Source: Kitagawia praeruptora (taxonomy: Eukaryota; Streptophyta; Magnoliopsida; Apiales; Apiaceae). From it: a stretch of DNA of 64,000 nucleotides. The position numbers and the translations under genes are program-made. The stretch spans positions 107,242,501 to 107,306,500 of the forward strand of contig CM075346.1 of NCBI GenBank assembly GCA_037693485.1. Reading direction: 5' to 3'. Every line of letters begins with the position of its first letter. Within the stretch, counting starts at the first letter, position 1. The notes under the pieces were generated by a model. That model was not told the origin of the DNA. It searched no databases and worked only from the letters and a program-made list of their open reading frames with translations. Below are positions 45,231-58,179 of the stretch, one piece after another.

Positions 45231-45488
45231 TTAGTCTACTTAGATACATCTTAGATACTTTTCTATTCATGTACGCACACGAAGCAATCTGTATCTTTTA
45301 AGATATCGAAGTTGGCGAAACACTCTCTCCAGGTTGTAGCAACACTTCACACAAAATAAATAAAACATTTATTTTGTGAGAAATCTTGTTTCACTTATTG
45401 CTTGCATACATCTACTGATAATCTATAATCTTTATTTTCGTTATTGATTTAAAGATTCGATTTTATCAGTATTGCATTCAACCCCCCC
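45231..45488 (+). repeat. 3' LTR of copia element, part 2
   Basis: Continues the LTR from TTAGTCTACTTAGATAC (matching 16163 onward) to the C-run at 45482-45488, where the LINE begins. Confidence 0.9.
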
Positions 45489-45652
45489 TTTTTTTTGCTA
45501 AATGATTTATATATAAAGGCAAAGAAAAAAGGGATTAACCCATGCTCCACAGTCAAGGCTTGGAGAGAGCTGTCTAGAAACAAACTAACTTAACAGCTAG
45601 AAAGCAAAAGAAAGAAGAAAAGAGGCCAACCCCAAAACAAAACTGAAACAAA

Positions 45653-48600
45653 TCAAATCAAAATCCACCTATAAAAATCTAAGTTTGCATGTTTTTGGAA
45701 CCAACTAGAATTTAAGAGCTTAGTCTTCAAATCCACCAAGAGGGTAGCAATCAGCTGCCTTGGGAGAAGGCTTCCCTTATTATGCAAACGAACATTACGC
45801 TCCCTCCATAAGTGATGAGCAAAAATCTGCGCTGCTAGCAAAAGGACAACCCTATGAACATGGTCAATGTGTAATCCCCAAGCAGAAATCAATTCTAACC
45901 AGTTTTCCCCCTCAATGGTGACACCTAAGACACCAACAATCTTGTTGAGGATGAAGTTGCCATATGGACAGGTGACAAATAAGTGAGAAGCATTTTCAAG
46001 CCCTCCCACACATAACAAGTAATGCGATTGCACATCCAACCCAAAAGAGAGAAGTCTTTGAGCAGTGGGAAGACGACCCAAGCAAAGAAGCCATTCATGA
46101 TGAGCAGAACGTTGAATTTTAAGGCGGTGCCAAACAAGGTCAGACCAAGGAACCTGAGAAAAAATACTTCGAGTAGAATTCCAAATATCCCAGATTTAAA
46201 TCTTTTTTAGATGAATAGAGCCCCAGCAAATAACATCAATGTTATCAAGATTAAAAATCGGGAAGGAAAAGTTTTGAAGCCAAGAAGTTAATCCAGGATC
46301 TATATGGTGTATTCTAGGAGAAGGCTGTGGCAATACCCAATCACCTGTTCGAATTAAGCAACTAACAGAAGCATCATGAGAAATGCCAGATTGAGCAATG
46401 ATAACGTCTGTATTAGACATAGCCAAGCAGTTAGAATTCCACCACGGGTCAAACCAAAGAGACGTACCTTGGCCGCTTCCCAGCTTGTATGTAAGAAATT
46501 GTCTAGCCAAAGTTCTAAGTTTAAGCACATTCCTGAGAATCCAAGAGCAGTCTGAAGGCATTTGCATCATCCAGAAGTGTTGTCTTTTAATTGCAGTAGT
46601 GTTAACACAGGTAGACCACAGAGCAGGTCTTTTTGAAACAATCTTACATAGGTGGTGCAGAATTTGAGATTTATTCCAATCCTCCGTATTTTTAAGACCT
46701 AAACCCCCCTCCTGAACCGGGCTACACAATTTCTCCCAGCTGACTTTAGCTCCCCCTTTCGAGTTTACATCCCCCTTCCAAAGAAACTTAGTGAATAACG
46801 ATTGTAACCTCTTGTGTACCGAAACAGGGAGAATAAAGTGGTTTGTCCAGAACGCTTGGATAGCAAATAAGACTGCACGAATCAGTTGAACACGACCTGC
46901 CAAAGAGAGAAGCAAAGACGTCCAACATGATACCCTAGTAGAAATTCTGTCGAGTAGAGGAATGCAGTCATTATGACTTAACCTGGAAGATATTAATGGC
47001 ACTCCCAAAAATCTGACAGGTAGCTCACCGTGAGTAATTCCAAACATAGAATCAAACCAGTGAATGAAAATAGCATCACAATTTCCAAAAAACACAGTGC
47101 TTTTGGCCAAGCTTGGAGAAAGGCCACTAACCTTTGAGAATTTAGATTGCAGTTCATAAGATGAGAGACCGAAGGTTGATCACCTTTCGAAAATAATAGA
47201 ACATCATCAGCATAAAAAAGATGTGTAAGTTTGAGATCCTTACACTTCCAGTGGTAGGTGAAACCACTTGATACTTTAGCTAACATAGCAGACAAGACAT
47301 TCATAGCTATTGAAAACAAGTAGGGAGAGATGGGATCCCCTTGGCGAAGACCTTTCTTCCCATCAAAAGAACCACACAAAGAACCATTAACCTTGACAGA
47401 GTAGGTTGGAGTTGAGATGCACATATAAATCCACTTTATGAACATATCCAGAAAATTGTGTTTTTTAAGAGCTGCCATAACAAATTCCCAATTGATCGAG
47501 TCAAAGGCTTTATGAAGATCCAGTTTCAAAGCACATTTTGGAGCACCATTATCCCGATGGTACCCTCGAAATAATTCTTGAGCCATCAAGATATTATCAG
47601 ATATGCTACGGCCAGGAATAAAGGCAGATTGCGAAACATTTATGATAGAAGGCATGACCATTTTTATACGACCCGCAAGGATTTTAGCAATACATTTATA
47701 CGGAATAGTGCATAGAGATATTGGTCTGAAGTCTTTCATAGAAGAAGGATTTGTGACCTTTGGGATTAAAGCAATGGTTGTGGCATTCATTGATTTGTGC
47801 ATGGACGCTGTAAGAAAAAACTCCTTGACAGCTTTGCAGAAATCTACTCCTACAATGTTCCAAGTAGCCAAGAAAAATTCTACGGTAAAACCGTCTGGAC
47901 CCGGGGCCTTATTCTTGCCCATAGCTTTTAAAGTCCTCAAAATAAGATCATCTGTAACTGGTGCCTCCAGTAACAGAGCTTGAGTCGAAGAAATACTTTC
48001 ACAAGACAGATCCTCAAAGTTACAAGTATCAAGATGTCGAGAAGCACATAGAGTGGTTGAAAAATAATGAACAGCCACTTCAGATATTTTTTTGTGCCCT
48101 GAGACAAGAAGTCCCGCACTGTTCTCAATAGCCATGATCTTATTTGTGTTCCAATTTGACTTTGTTTGATTGAAGAAAAATCTGTTATTGCCATCGCCCA
48201 CTGTTAGCCATTTAATTCTTGATTTTTGATGAAGAAAATGTTCCTCTTCAATGAGAGCATTCTGAAGTTTATGAGAAGCTTGAATTTCCATTTGCACTAG
48301 AGTCGGGTTATCACAGTCACAGGTAAGATTATCCTGCACCTCTGTGAGAGCAACACGAGCAAGAGAAACCTTATTATGCACGTTTCCGTGAGATTTGTTG
48401 AGGCTAAGCAGGGCTCTCTGAACATCTTTCAATTTCTGATTTAAGATCGCCATTGGATCACCATACCATTGGCTCGTCCAGGCCTTGAGGACCGTGTCAG
48501 CAAAACCCTCCACCCCTATCAAATAATTGTGAAATTGAAAAGCTTTCTTAATTTTCTCCATTTGCAAAGGAATCGAACAAAGTAATGGACAATGATCCAT

Positions 48601-49265
48601 TATGCCCTTGTTTTTAACCATGACAAAAGCTTCAGAATGCAGGGTAAACCAATCTTTATTGGCCAACATATGATCCAATCTCTTATGAATTAGAGAAGAT
48701 CTCTTATTATTCCAAGTGTAGAGAGAACCCACTGTTCTAATGTTCCCCAGGCCAGAAGTGGAAACACAGTCTGAGAAAGCCTGCATATCAGTAGTCCAGT
48801 GCTGGCGCCCCCCTCTAACCTCATGTAACGATAAACACAGTTGAATTCGCCATTGACACACCAAGGCATTGTAATATTCTGACTCAGGCTTTCAATCTCC
48901 TTCCACAGAGAAACACGTTGATGAGGCTTGTTCAAAGCATAAACAAAAGTAACACAAAATGTGACTTGAGTTTCCAAGTAGGTGACAAAACATGTAATTT
49001 GCTGAGCTGATTTAGAATGCGCAAGGACAGACCAGATTTTCGGATCCCACCCCACCCAGACACGACCATAATCATGATTTTCATAGTTGAAAATCCAATT
49101 CCAGTTTTTGTTTATGCATCGAGATATAAGAACAGAATTCTGCACTCGAACTTTAGTTTCAACTAAACCCATAAGAGAAACATTATTGACAGAAATAAAG
49201 TTTGTTACCTCCTTTTGATGAGGACTTTTATTCAGACCTCTCACATTCCAAACAGAAAACTTCAT
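45653..49265 (-). pseudogene. LINE ORF2: AP endonuclease, reverse transcriptase, zinc-binding tail
   Basis: ATG at 49265-49263. Endonuclease: MKFSVWNVRGLN, VETKV and the NGEFN motif. A frameshift near 48850 leads to the 623-codon RT frame (48864-46993): NKAPGPDGFT, FRPISLC, LKLDLHKAFDSINW, KKGLRQGDPISPYLFSI and catalytic FYADDVLLFS. Another frameshift near 47110 leads to 47110-46196 (FLGVPLISSRL, WKGDVNSKGGAKVSWEKL). A stop at 46196-46198 precedes the zf-RVT-like tail (GRLPTAQRLLSFGL, C and H pairs), which ends at 45653. The protein nicks target DNA and primes reverse transcription there. Not functional as read. Confidence 0.92.
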
Positions 49266-50380
49266 TACAAACGTTTGGGGTTTGTTGGTAATGCTGCCAA
49301 CCTAGAGCTTTTTCTGTGCAAGACCTGGGTGAAACCATCTTCGTCCACATTTGATTTGCCATGTGAATTGGATGGTTTAGGAATGTTAAGGACCACCTCC
49401 AGGAGATTAGATTTTACAGGTGATTTACCGTTCTTTCTCTTCTTGCCTGGAGAGTTCTGAAATTGTATAAGTTGATCCTCCGAGATAGTCGACAAAGCTG
49501 CAAACCCATTATCCATAACAATTGGCATAACATCATTCGCCTCAAGGTTCTCATCGAATCTCATATTGTCATAATCATCATATTTAGGTGGTGAGCCTGT
49601 TGGTAGTCTATCAAATTCATCTAAATCATTTCCATTTTCGATTTCATTTAAAATCTCATCCTCATCCATAACAACTTTGCAACCACAGAACTCACCTACC
49701 ACGTATGGCACCATTTCCATATTCTTTAGATACTCTGCCTTGAGATTAGGGGATTGATTTGATGTAGTGTTCGAGGTTGAGGTAGAGGCGCCACCACCAG
49801 ATTTCTGATGCGTCCTTGGTTTTTTGGTGACTCTTTCTGGATTATCTACACAACGAGCAAGAGAATGGCCAAAACACTTGCAAAGACTACATGAATAAGG
49901 TAGTTGAGGATATTGAATTTCTATTTTCTCTTTCTCTACTGCACCTTCCACATTCAAAACATTAACCCAAACATAATCCGGTTTAGGAGAGGAGTAATCC
50001 AATTCTACCTGGACATTAGCATATTTCAGAGGCTCAAATTTTGATGTAGCAGTGTCAAACTTAAGAGGTCTTCCCACAGCCTTTGCAATCGATGACAAGC
50101 TATCTTTTGACCACAATGTGTATGGGACATCAATAAGACGGATCCAGCACGGTACCTTGTCAACTACATTTCTTTTGAATTTAGAGCCCTCCATCCATGG
50201 TAATAGGTACAAAGTCTTACCACCCATTTGGACCGTATTCAAGTTCAAAGCAACATTTCTTTCTATCAAAGTGCCAAAGCGGAAAGTATAGTACCCTTTG
50301 GAACTGTAATACACACCAGTTAAGCCCTTGTTTTGCCATAATTTGTGCGCCTGTTCACGAACAAACTTGAAGGCAAAGTT
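49265..50380 (-). pseudogene. LINE ORF1, C-terminal part
   Basis: Open to the solo LTR border at 50380. Contains a DUF4283-like region (GYYTFRFGTLIERN, PCWIRLIDVPYTLWSKD) and the CCHC knuckle CSLCKCFGHSLARC, then a low-complexity acidic tail. The stop TAA (49267-49265) shares its last A with the ATG of ORF2, so the two ORFs meet as TAATG. ORF1 of plant L1s binds RNA in the ribonucleoprotein. It is broken only by the LTR insertion. Confidence 0.88.
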
Positions 50381-53300
50381 TGTAACACCCCCAGATCCGG
50401 GGTCCGGGATCGGGTCGTTACGGTCTTATTTTCCATAATTAATACTTTACTTGAGTCCATAATAAATAAATCACATGCTGTGACCCCACAATAATAACCA
50501 CTCACACACACACAGTTATAGTCCCAGAGATGAAATTGAAATAAGTCTCACATTACGGGTTTACGAATAACAGTTATTACAAGCCAAAAGGATAACATCG
50601 TAAGTTTAAAGTTCTTGCCGTTGATTAATATTATTGATACATATAATTAAACTGGAAGCAAAAGCTGACTATCTGTGCTACCTCAGCAATGGCAGCAACA
50701 ATATCAGCGGGGAGTCCTGTGGGACGGGTATCCTGCTTGCGCAGAGTGCGCCTGACGCGGGCCATGTGCCCTAGCTGTTGTTGTGACATAATAAATAAGC
50801 AAGGGTGAGCAACAGCCCACCAACAAAATATATAACTGTGCGGTAATATATAAGACAGTTCAAAGATATGTTTTGTAATCATATGCCATGCATTAGAGAA
50901 AATATTGCCAGTTTAATATAAAGGATGAAGTTACAAGGTAACTCAACAGATATATATTTCGTGGAAGCATATGCTATGCCAAAATAAGCAAGATAGCATC
51001 ATTTTCATAAAAATAGGAACTTGCAGAATGATATTGCAATTCCAGTTTGAAATACTTTTCAATTCTGCCAACTATGATGGTGTTGCAGAAAATTTCCAAC
51101 ATTGAGTGATGAACTAATACCGGAGTTTGACGCGCCAGGAGACATAGCATATACACGATGATCAGTCGCATGTTATGCTCCCCACCTCTTGTTTACTACA
51201 TGTAGAAGGAAGCACCGACGGATTTACTTGTCCACCGCCTTCTGGAACCCCCTCGGCCAACGGTTGGGCCATTTTGCTGGACCGGCGCCACTGGGTCACT
51301 TACGCATCTCCTAGTTCATTTCACATCCATAACTTTGAAACGTAAAGTTCTTCTCCCTTTCCCCAAGTATAATACTTGTTGATAAGACTCCACAAAGTAG
51401 TCGTATCTAATTGGAAAGGAAAATTCACTAATATTTCCCAAGCTACCGCTTGTTAATGGATATCAACTTGTTCCAACATTCTTACCCCTCGAATAGTGAG
51501 TGGGTATACACAATTCCATGAATAATAGCAACCAAGTTGCGAGTGAACGAATAATTTATGACCGGGCAGTCACAAGATAAATAACATTTCTCAAGTAAGG
51601 TTCCCTTATTATTTGAGAGACAGGATTGAACGAAGAATAGAGTTTGAGAACCTTCCTTGATAATATAATACTAATAGCAAGACTCTGAATTAATTTATAT
51701 AATGTTCGAAGGTCGATGAGACTATGTGAATGAAGTCAATCATCTTTGAAACGAGTTAGAAGAATTAAATAAATATTCTAAGAATATTTATTAAGTCACA
51801 GATATATAAAAAGGTTTGCTCGGAATAATCTTGGAATAAATATTTCGAATAATATTCATTGAACGAATAATGAATATTCAAATTAATAATAATATTTATT
51901 GATGAAATAATCGTCAAATGGATATTTGAGATAATATTCATTGAATCAATAATGAATATTATCTTAAGGATGATACTTATTGATGAAATAATTATCGACT
52001 GAATATTCGAGACAATGTTCATTGAATAATCAATGAATATTCAACTTAATAATATTTATCGAAGAAATGATTATCGAATGAATATTTGAAATTATGTTCA
52101 ATAATTGAATCGACTTTAAATGAATGTCGAAGATAATATTCATCGCCACAAGGGAATATTTAAAATAATATTTATCGAATAACTGGAGTTCGAATCAATG
52201 CTCAACTAATATTTATAAAATAAATAGAGATTGAATGAATATTCGAAATAATATTCATTTAAATAAATAAGGCTCAAATGAATATTAAAATAATATTCAT
52301 TAAATAAATAAATAAACTTGAATGAATATTCAAGATAATTTTTATCGAAGAAATAAGAATGAATATTCTCTAAGTGAATAACTTAACTGAGGGTTCGAAA
52401 TAATATTCGAATATTAAATCGGCTTTAGATGAACATTAAAGATAATGTTCATCGAATAAATAACTATCGGATGGATAACCCGAATAATATTTATCAAATG
52501 ATCTCAAAGGAATATTCCAACAATATTCGCCAGATAATAAATGGAAAATATTTACTTAAATATTTTCCTCTGAAAATAATATCAATATATCAAGGAATAT
52601 CGACTCCCGGTCTATAATCAAAGAATGAGATTCGACTACCCTTCGCTTAAGGGTTTTGGAAATTTCCGGCTTATGACTGATAATAACTATCTAGCTCATA
52701 GCCAACAATAATTCAGGGAACAAGTATATCAATACGACTTTGAAAGTAGGCATGCATGCTATGGCATATGTATAACAGAAATCATATATATATATTCACA
52801 ACAACAGCCTTTAAAAAGGTTTGAAAACTTGCCTGGAAATCGAGTGCGGGTAGGGGTAGTGGTAGCGTGTCTCGGGTCAGCCTGACGATCTATAAATAGC
52901 CAAGGCATTCGGAATTAATCACTTAACACTTTGCAAGGTTAAATATAGACTTTACTTAAGTCGAAACACGTTTTCGAATTATCTCGTTATACACCTCTTA
53001 ATGTGACTCTTTTTATCACCGATGCGGTTCGACATACGTTCGCTATTATAACCCGACATTGCACCCACACTTAATACATACTTAAGCCATGTAAGTTTTA
53101 ATATCGATCATTTACGAATCAAGATTGTACTACGAGTTTTATCGTCCGTTTTCTAAGTTATTAACCAAAGTCATAATCAAGTATAGTTTTAGGGGTTCGT
53201 TCGCGTTTAACCTTGATTCGAACATTTTTATAAAATCGTAAAACAATCCTTTTTACATGAGGTCTTCTCCCACACCTTCATTTTTATCTCTATTATTTAA

Positions 53301-55066
53301 TTATAATTATTCACCACTGCATAACTCGAGTTAAGGGGGTTTAAATACCGTTACGAACTTTTGTTTACGGTTTCGAACCACTTTTATTAAATCGGCCATA
53401 TCTCCTAAACCGTATATCCGTTTCATACGAACTTTATATCAAAACGAAGCTTATAACATAATCTAGCTTTTCATGGCAAAATCCGAGACTGGACAGTGTG
53501 TTCATGCTACTGCTAATCACAGTTTCTTAAGGCTAACGACAATCTGGCTTTACGACGGCTATGTTTACATGATTTCCAAATTTCAAACCATCCAATAATC
53601 ATAGTTTCCACTCCAAACAACATTTACATGTTATTCAACCATGAACTAAGACCAAGCAATGTCTTTCCGTTCATCTAAACTAATTTCACATTTAATAAAT
53701 CCCAATCATAATCTTAAGGTCCTAAACATGCATTAAATCCATATAACTCATCTAAAATACCAAAACTTAAACTAAGAGCTTGGTTTTCAAGAGTGGTATA
53801 CCTTCCTTGGTGTATGTATAAACTTATCAAGCCTTGTTTAGCCCTTATCTAGCCTTAGTATAGCTTGAATAATCAAAAGAAATCAAGAAATAAAAGTTAG
53901 TTTATGAAGAACACTATTCATCATCATCTTTGTTGATTTATTTGAAAATGATAAAAGATGAATTTGAAGCTGAAATTTCTAGGAGATCATTACCATGATA
54001 TGTAGTACTTACCATAAAAATTTGAAGAACAAGTGATGGTTGGAAGTTGGACTTCCAATTAGCTAAGAATGGGCAGATTTTTTATGAAGAAATGGAGAGA
54101 AATGGTGGTGGTTTGTTTTGTTTTGGTGATTTATGGCTAATACATGTATAACCCTTGCATATATAATGGATGCATCTCTTTTAATGTGTTGTTGGCAATC
54201 CAATGGTGCCACTTGTTGCTTCCTCATTGGGCCAAGTGTTGGCACTACAACAAACAACTCCATTTTTGCAAGAATGCAATTACACCACTCATCTTGTAGT
54301 TGACTTATAAGGATGTTACTTTGGTTTCTCCTTTTTCCACCAATTGCACTTGTTTGTCTCTTGGTTATTTATTCGTTCCTTTTCCCGGGTATTACTCAAT
54401 TTCCTTGCTTGTTCGGAGGAATAACTCATTCGTTTCTAGTTAGGGTTTTACCGGAAATCTTCTTAATAATTATAATACTATTCTTCATCTTACTTAATAC
54501 TTCTCGAATTTAAATTCCTTAATTCCCTTTTTATAAATCCTTAAGTCTTGCAGTGTCCAGGGAAATCTCAGAGAAAATAAAAGTGCTCTTTTTCTGAATC
54601 CGACAGCTTTTACATACACTTATTTTCCTCCTGGATCACTAATACGAACTCAGAAATCCGTTCCGAATACCGGGTATAACATTATTATAATAATATTCCA
54701 AATTCCACCAAAATCACTATTCATCACTTATTTTTATTTAATTCCTATAATTAGGAAAATGAACCTGGTTCACCCTCGAGTGTTCCTTAACCTTTTTACG
54801 GAACCGCTGGACTTATAATAGATATTGGTTTGGATGACACAAGAATAATCTTACTTGAAGTAATATACTTATATCCTTAGGAGATAGATCATTCTTATCT
54901 ATGCTGTCAACCAAAAGTATTCTGCATGACATATAAATAATTGAATTCAAATCCATTCCATTCATTTAATAGACATTCGTTACATCGCAGTCATAACCAC
55001 TATTCATTCTCATATTATTACATACTCAAAAGTTTTAATTCTATCAAAAAAATCTGGGTTCTTACA
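50381..55066. mobile_element. Solo LTR of about 4.7 kb inside LINE ORF1
   Basis: Starts TGTAACACCCCCAGATCC, ends GGGTTCTTACA, flanked by AAGTT on both sides (50376-50380, 55067-55071). Removing it and one AAGTT rejoins ORF1 in frame, so the borders are exact. No gag or pol coding and no direct terminal repeat inside, so it is read as one LTR left by recombination. TGTAACACCCC starts and very long LTRs are seen in some Ty3/gypsy chromovirus (Tekay/Del-like) families, but the family is not proven. A LARD with unrecognised LTRs is the alternative. Confidence 0.7.
51740..52620. repeat. Degenerate AATATTCAT repeats in the solo LTR
   Basis: Some 25 or more imperfect copies of GAATATTCGA / AATAATATTCATTGAAT in both orientations, many self-complementary. 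The short open frames here are low-complexity artefacts. Confidence 0.6.
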
Positions 55067-55071
55067 AAGTT

Positions 55072-55716
55072 GCCCCCAATAAAATGTCCAATTATACTAG
55101 TTTCCCACTGTTTCTGAGCACAAACCAAGTATTCAATCGAGAAATTAACTGAAGCCGACCCATCATCATTATATGTAATTGCAGCCTCATCATTTTCTTG
55201 AGTACATGGGGTCGATCCCGTTACATTAGCTGAGACAATATTGCTCCAAGTGACCGATTTCTTTAGAATTTTTTGCGTTGGGTTCGAAGTCTCGCCATGG
55301 ATAATATTTGAAGCCCCAGCATTAACATTTAAATCATTAAGTTGATCTATAGTATTGGGATGAGGCAGAGAAACATTACCAGTAGTATGAACTAGCTCAG
55401 ATAAAGGAACATTTTTTGGCAAAGAGTTTACCTCTTGCGGAGAATCAACTTTGTCCACTGTGCCTCCTTGAGATCCTCTGGACGAGATATCAGCTAAAGG
55501 GCCAGTTGCAGGTTGAACAGAGCCATCGTTTAGGATCAAGTTGATTTGTTCTCTCATACGTGTTTGAGCTTCCGGGGAGAGAGGTTCACCCATCACTTCG
55601 TTAGCGTGCAATTGTGTGTGAAGAATATTAGGAGGGACACCATAGTTATGCCCAACAAATGCAACGAACTCCTCCGAGTTCATGGAGCCTGAATGTTCTG
55701 AGTTAATTGAGCCCAT
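55072..55716 (-). pseudogene. LINE ORF1, N-terminal part
   Basis: ATG at 55716 (MGSINSEHSGSMNSEEF), hydrophilic and Asn/Ser/Pro-rich, then SVTWSNIV, a motif seen before the DUF4283 region of plant L1 ORF1, and CAQKQWETSIIGHFIGGNF at the LTR border. The last coding triplets before the insertion lie in the AAGTT target. Continues at 50380. Confidence 0.85.
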
Positions 55717-55918
55717 CAGATTAAATCAGATCTGAATTGACAGTGGTATATTTGTGAAGAGGAAGAGAGAGGATAAAGAAAAGGAAGAGCGTGAGAAGCG
55801 TTTGGAGAGCTAAGGTGGAGAGAAAGGCGGTCAACGAGATGAGATACGGTGGTTTCCGCTGGGTTCTAGAGAGGAAAAAGAAGACACTGTTTTTTTTTGA
55901 TGATATATATATGCATGA
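55717..55918 (-). other. LINE 5' untranslated region
   Basis: Upstream of ORF1 on the minus strand up to the target duplication. Reading outward (plus strand) it is GA-rich (AGAGAGGATAAAGAAAAGG), so CT-rich in the transcript. Presumably holds the internal promoter of the LINE; no motif is certain. Confidence 0.55.
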
Positions 55919-55956
55919 TGCATTCAACCCCCTTATGCAATACTCCGGGACCAACA
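55919..55956 (+). repeat. 3' LTR of copia element, part 3
   Basis: Last 38 bases of the LTR (CCTTATGCAATACTCCGGGA then CCAACA), matching 16400-16444, followed by the TTTAA target duplication (55957-55961). Confidence 0.88.
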
Positions 55957-55961
55957 TTTAA

Positions 55962-56780
55962 AACTAATCTTATAATCATTAATATATTAAAAGTCTGACT
56001 TCGAGTGGGTTTTTGATGGTTTTGATTACATATATGCATAGATTGGTGCATATAAAGATGTTGTGTATATGTATAGATTAATATAATATCATATTTTTCA
56101 ATTATTAATAAATATATTAAAAATATGTATACGCTGTTTATAATAAGAAAACATTAGCCGAAACATTAAAAATTTTGAAAATTATTTTTTGGTATATGTT
56201 TCTTAGTATATTGTGAATTTACTTATTTAACATTTATTATAAAGAAAAATATATACAATATCTATACTATTAGAACACCTAAAATAAATAATAACATAAT
56301 ATAATTACGGTAATTAGTCGATTGTGTTTTTCAAATTTCCTTTTAGTTGAAGATATTACCTTTCATAAACACCTAAAAAAATCAAGGATATCATATATTC
56401 CAATCATATCATATCTAGCAATAATTAATATATACCAAAAAATTTCACATCATATCTTCTAATCATTAACAAAATATAATAAAAATCTATACTACGAATA
56501 ATGACCATTAAATTTTTAGTAAAAAATCAAATCGTTAGATCTAATGATTAAATATATTATATTCAAGATTCGAATCTTATCAACGACATATTTATTTTAA
56601 AATTTTATAATATTAGTTTTAAACCATGCATATCATTAATTAAATTTTTATTAAATTATAATATTAAAATTAAAATAAAAAATTTTAGATAATGGGATTA
56701 TATAAAAATATATTTATAACATAAAATAAAATTTGATACATATCAAAAAAAATCTGTGCATCGCACGCGTTATAAGCTAG
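55962..56780 (+). repeat. Helitron-like repeat block, plus orientation, right part
   Basis: Continues the block cut at 15383 (AACTAATCTTATAATCATTA). It ends with the hairpin GTGCATCGCAC (56757-56766 region), then TTATAAGCTAG before T at 56781, a Helitron 3' terminus. With the TC start at 14546 the whole would be about 1.66 kb before the copia insertion. It contains further partial units. Confidence 0.55.
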
Positions 56781-57457
56781 TAAACATCGGAGGGATTTCA
56801 TCCAAATTTTTTGTTCTGGTCACTATACTACTAAAATTATATGATCCTTTGGATACAAAATAGACGATCGATCACATTAAAAAAAATTATAATTTAAAAA
56901 AGATATAATTAGAAAATGTTGCAATATAATTGAATTTTAAAAAAAATTATAATCTAAAAAGGATATAATTAAAAAAAGATTGTATTTAAACTAAATTTTA
57001 AAAGAAAATTATAATGTAAAAATGATATAATTAAAAAAGACTGTATTAGAATTGAATTTTATTTATTTTTTATTGGTATTTAAAAAAAATCATATTTACT
57101 ATTTGAGCTTTATCTTGATATCTAGATCAGATTTGGATGCTTTTACAGTCCACGCGAACCTCATAATTTTTTTTTAATTTAGTGATGATTTAATAATTAT
57201 TATTCAAATGCAAAGACTCAAAATCTCAATAGAAAATATAATTATGAATTTTTACATTAATCATATTCAATGTAAAGTCCTTGATAATGTTGTTTAATGT
57301 AGAAAACCTAATTATATATGATTTAAATGACGTGTACATTTTCGTATTATAATATATAAATACCCTTTTTAATTTATAACATATTAAAATATAAAATATT
57401 TTTTTATGCTACATTCTAACGGTTTTCATCTATTTATTTTAAGATTTGTACTAGACT
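56781..57457. other. AT-rich spacer with three ~60-bp repeats
   Basis: 56879-57062 holds three imperfect copies of TTATAATYTAAAAADGATAT followed by AATTAAAAAAGA and a TTGAATTTTA end. No gene seen. Confidence 0.5.
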
Positions 57458-57683
57458 ACACTAGCTAGCTATTTGCATTACAGATTTTTAAACTTTTACA
57501 GGTGCAAACAAATTATTTATTGAAAATGTAGAAGTACACAAATTAAAGGAAGTGCAATATTTGTTACAATTAAGTTCATGAAAACACGTCGATTAATTAG
57601 TTAATACAGTTCCGGTGATCATTAATCCAGAATGTATAGCACAGCCTTGTTATAACTAGTTCTTATTGTGAGTCTCTTAAATA

Positions 57684-57953
57684 CTCCCTCTGTCCCATCC
57701 ATTTGTTTACACTTTCCTTTTTGGGATGTCCCATCCAATTCTTTACATTTCTAAACTTTCCTAAAATAGTAAAATTTTATAATATAAAAATCAACTACAT
57801 CCACTAATTTTCTCCACCAACTCATTTTATACATTATATAGTGATGGGTCCCACCACTTTACTCATTTTTCCTACTTCTCTCCTCCTTCTTTATATTTTT
57901 TCTTGGTCTCTGTGCCCAAACCAAATGTAAACATTTGGTTGGGACGGAGGGAG
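57684..57953. mobile_element. Stowaway MITE in copy 1
   Basis: 270 bp, CTCCCTCTGTCCC ends inverted (GGGACGGAGGGAG), TA duplication (57682-57683, 57954-57955). The empty site AAATACTTCTTT is at about 61849 in copy 2. Tc1/mariner-derived, no coding. Confidence 0.94.
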
Positions 57954-58179
57954 TACTTCTTTAGATGTCAACCTAAGTTGTTGATAAAGGATTGATACAG
58001 TGATTGAGGTTTTGACTTCTATATAAGAAAAGTTAAGAATTCGATTTTTGGCTTGTATGTGTTATCAAATAAAAAAAACTTAAAAATAAAGTAAACTTAA
58101 GTTAATGTGAGAATCCGAGGAATACGAAGAACAACGTGTTTGGTACGAATTTAATATCTTATTCATTCGAAGAAATTAA

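Larger units (their letters stand above)
45487..55918 (-). mobile_element. L1-type LINE, full length, containing a solo LTR
   Basis: Minus strand. The A-tail (T-run 45489-45496 on the plus strand) lies at the left and the 5' end at the right. TGCATTCAACCCCC (14 bp) is duplicated at 45473-45486 and 55919-55932. ORF1 (gag-like) and ORF2 (endonuclease-RT) are both present, so integration was complete rather than 5'-truncated. Removing the 4.7-kb LTR and its duplication leaves about 5.7 kb, the normal size for a plant L1. ORF2 has frameshifts and stops. Confidence 0.93.
15384..55956 (+). mobile_element. SIRE/Maximus-type Ty1/copia element with nested insertions
   Basis: TG...CA LTRs, initiator tRNA-Met primer site, copia order gag-protease-integrase-RT-RNase H, and a long extra ORF before the polypurine tract: the SIRE/Maximus layout. 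TTTAA flanks both ends (15379-15383 and 55957-55961). Without the inserted CACTA, hAT, Harbinger and LINE (with solo LTR) it would be near 15 kb. By eye the two LTRs differ at about one base in twenty over their first 400 bases, so the insertion is not recent. All ORFs carry stops or frameshifts. Confidence 0.93.

Noticed and set aside
51765..52022. Minus-strand Ile/Asn-rich frame in the solo LTR
   Set aside because: Low-complexity translation of AATATTCAT repeats.
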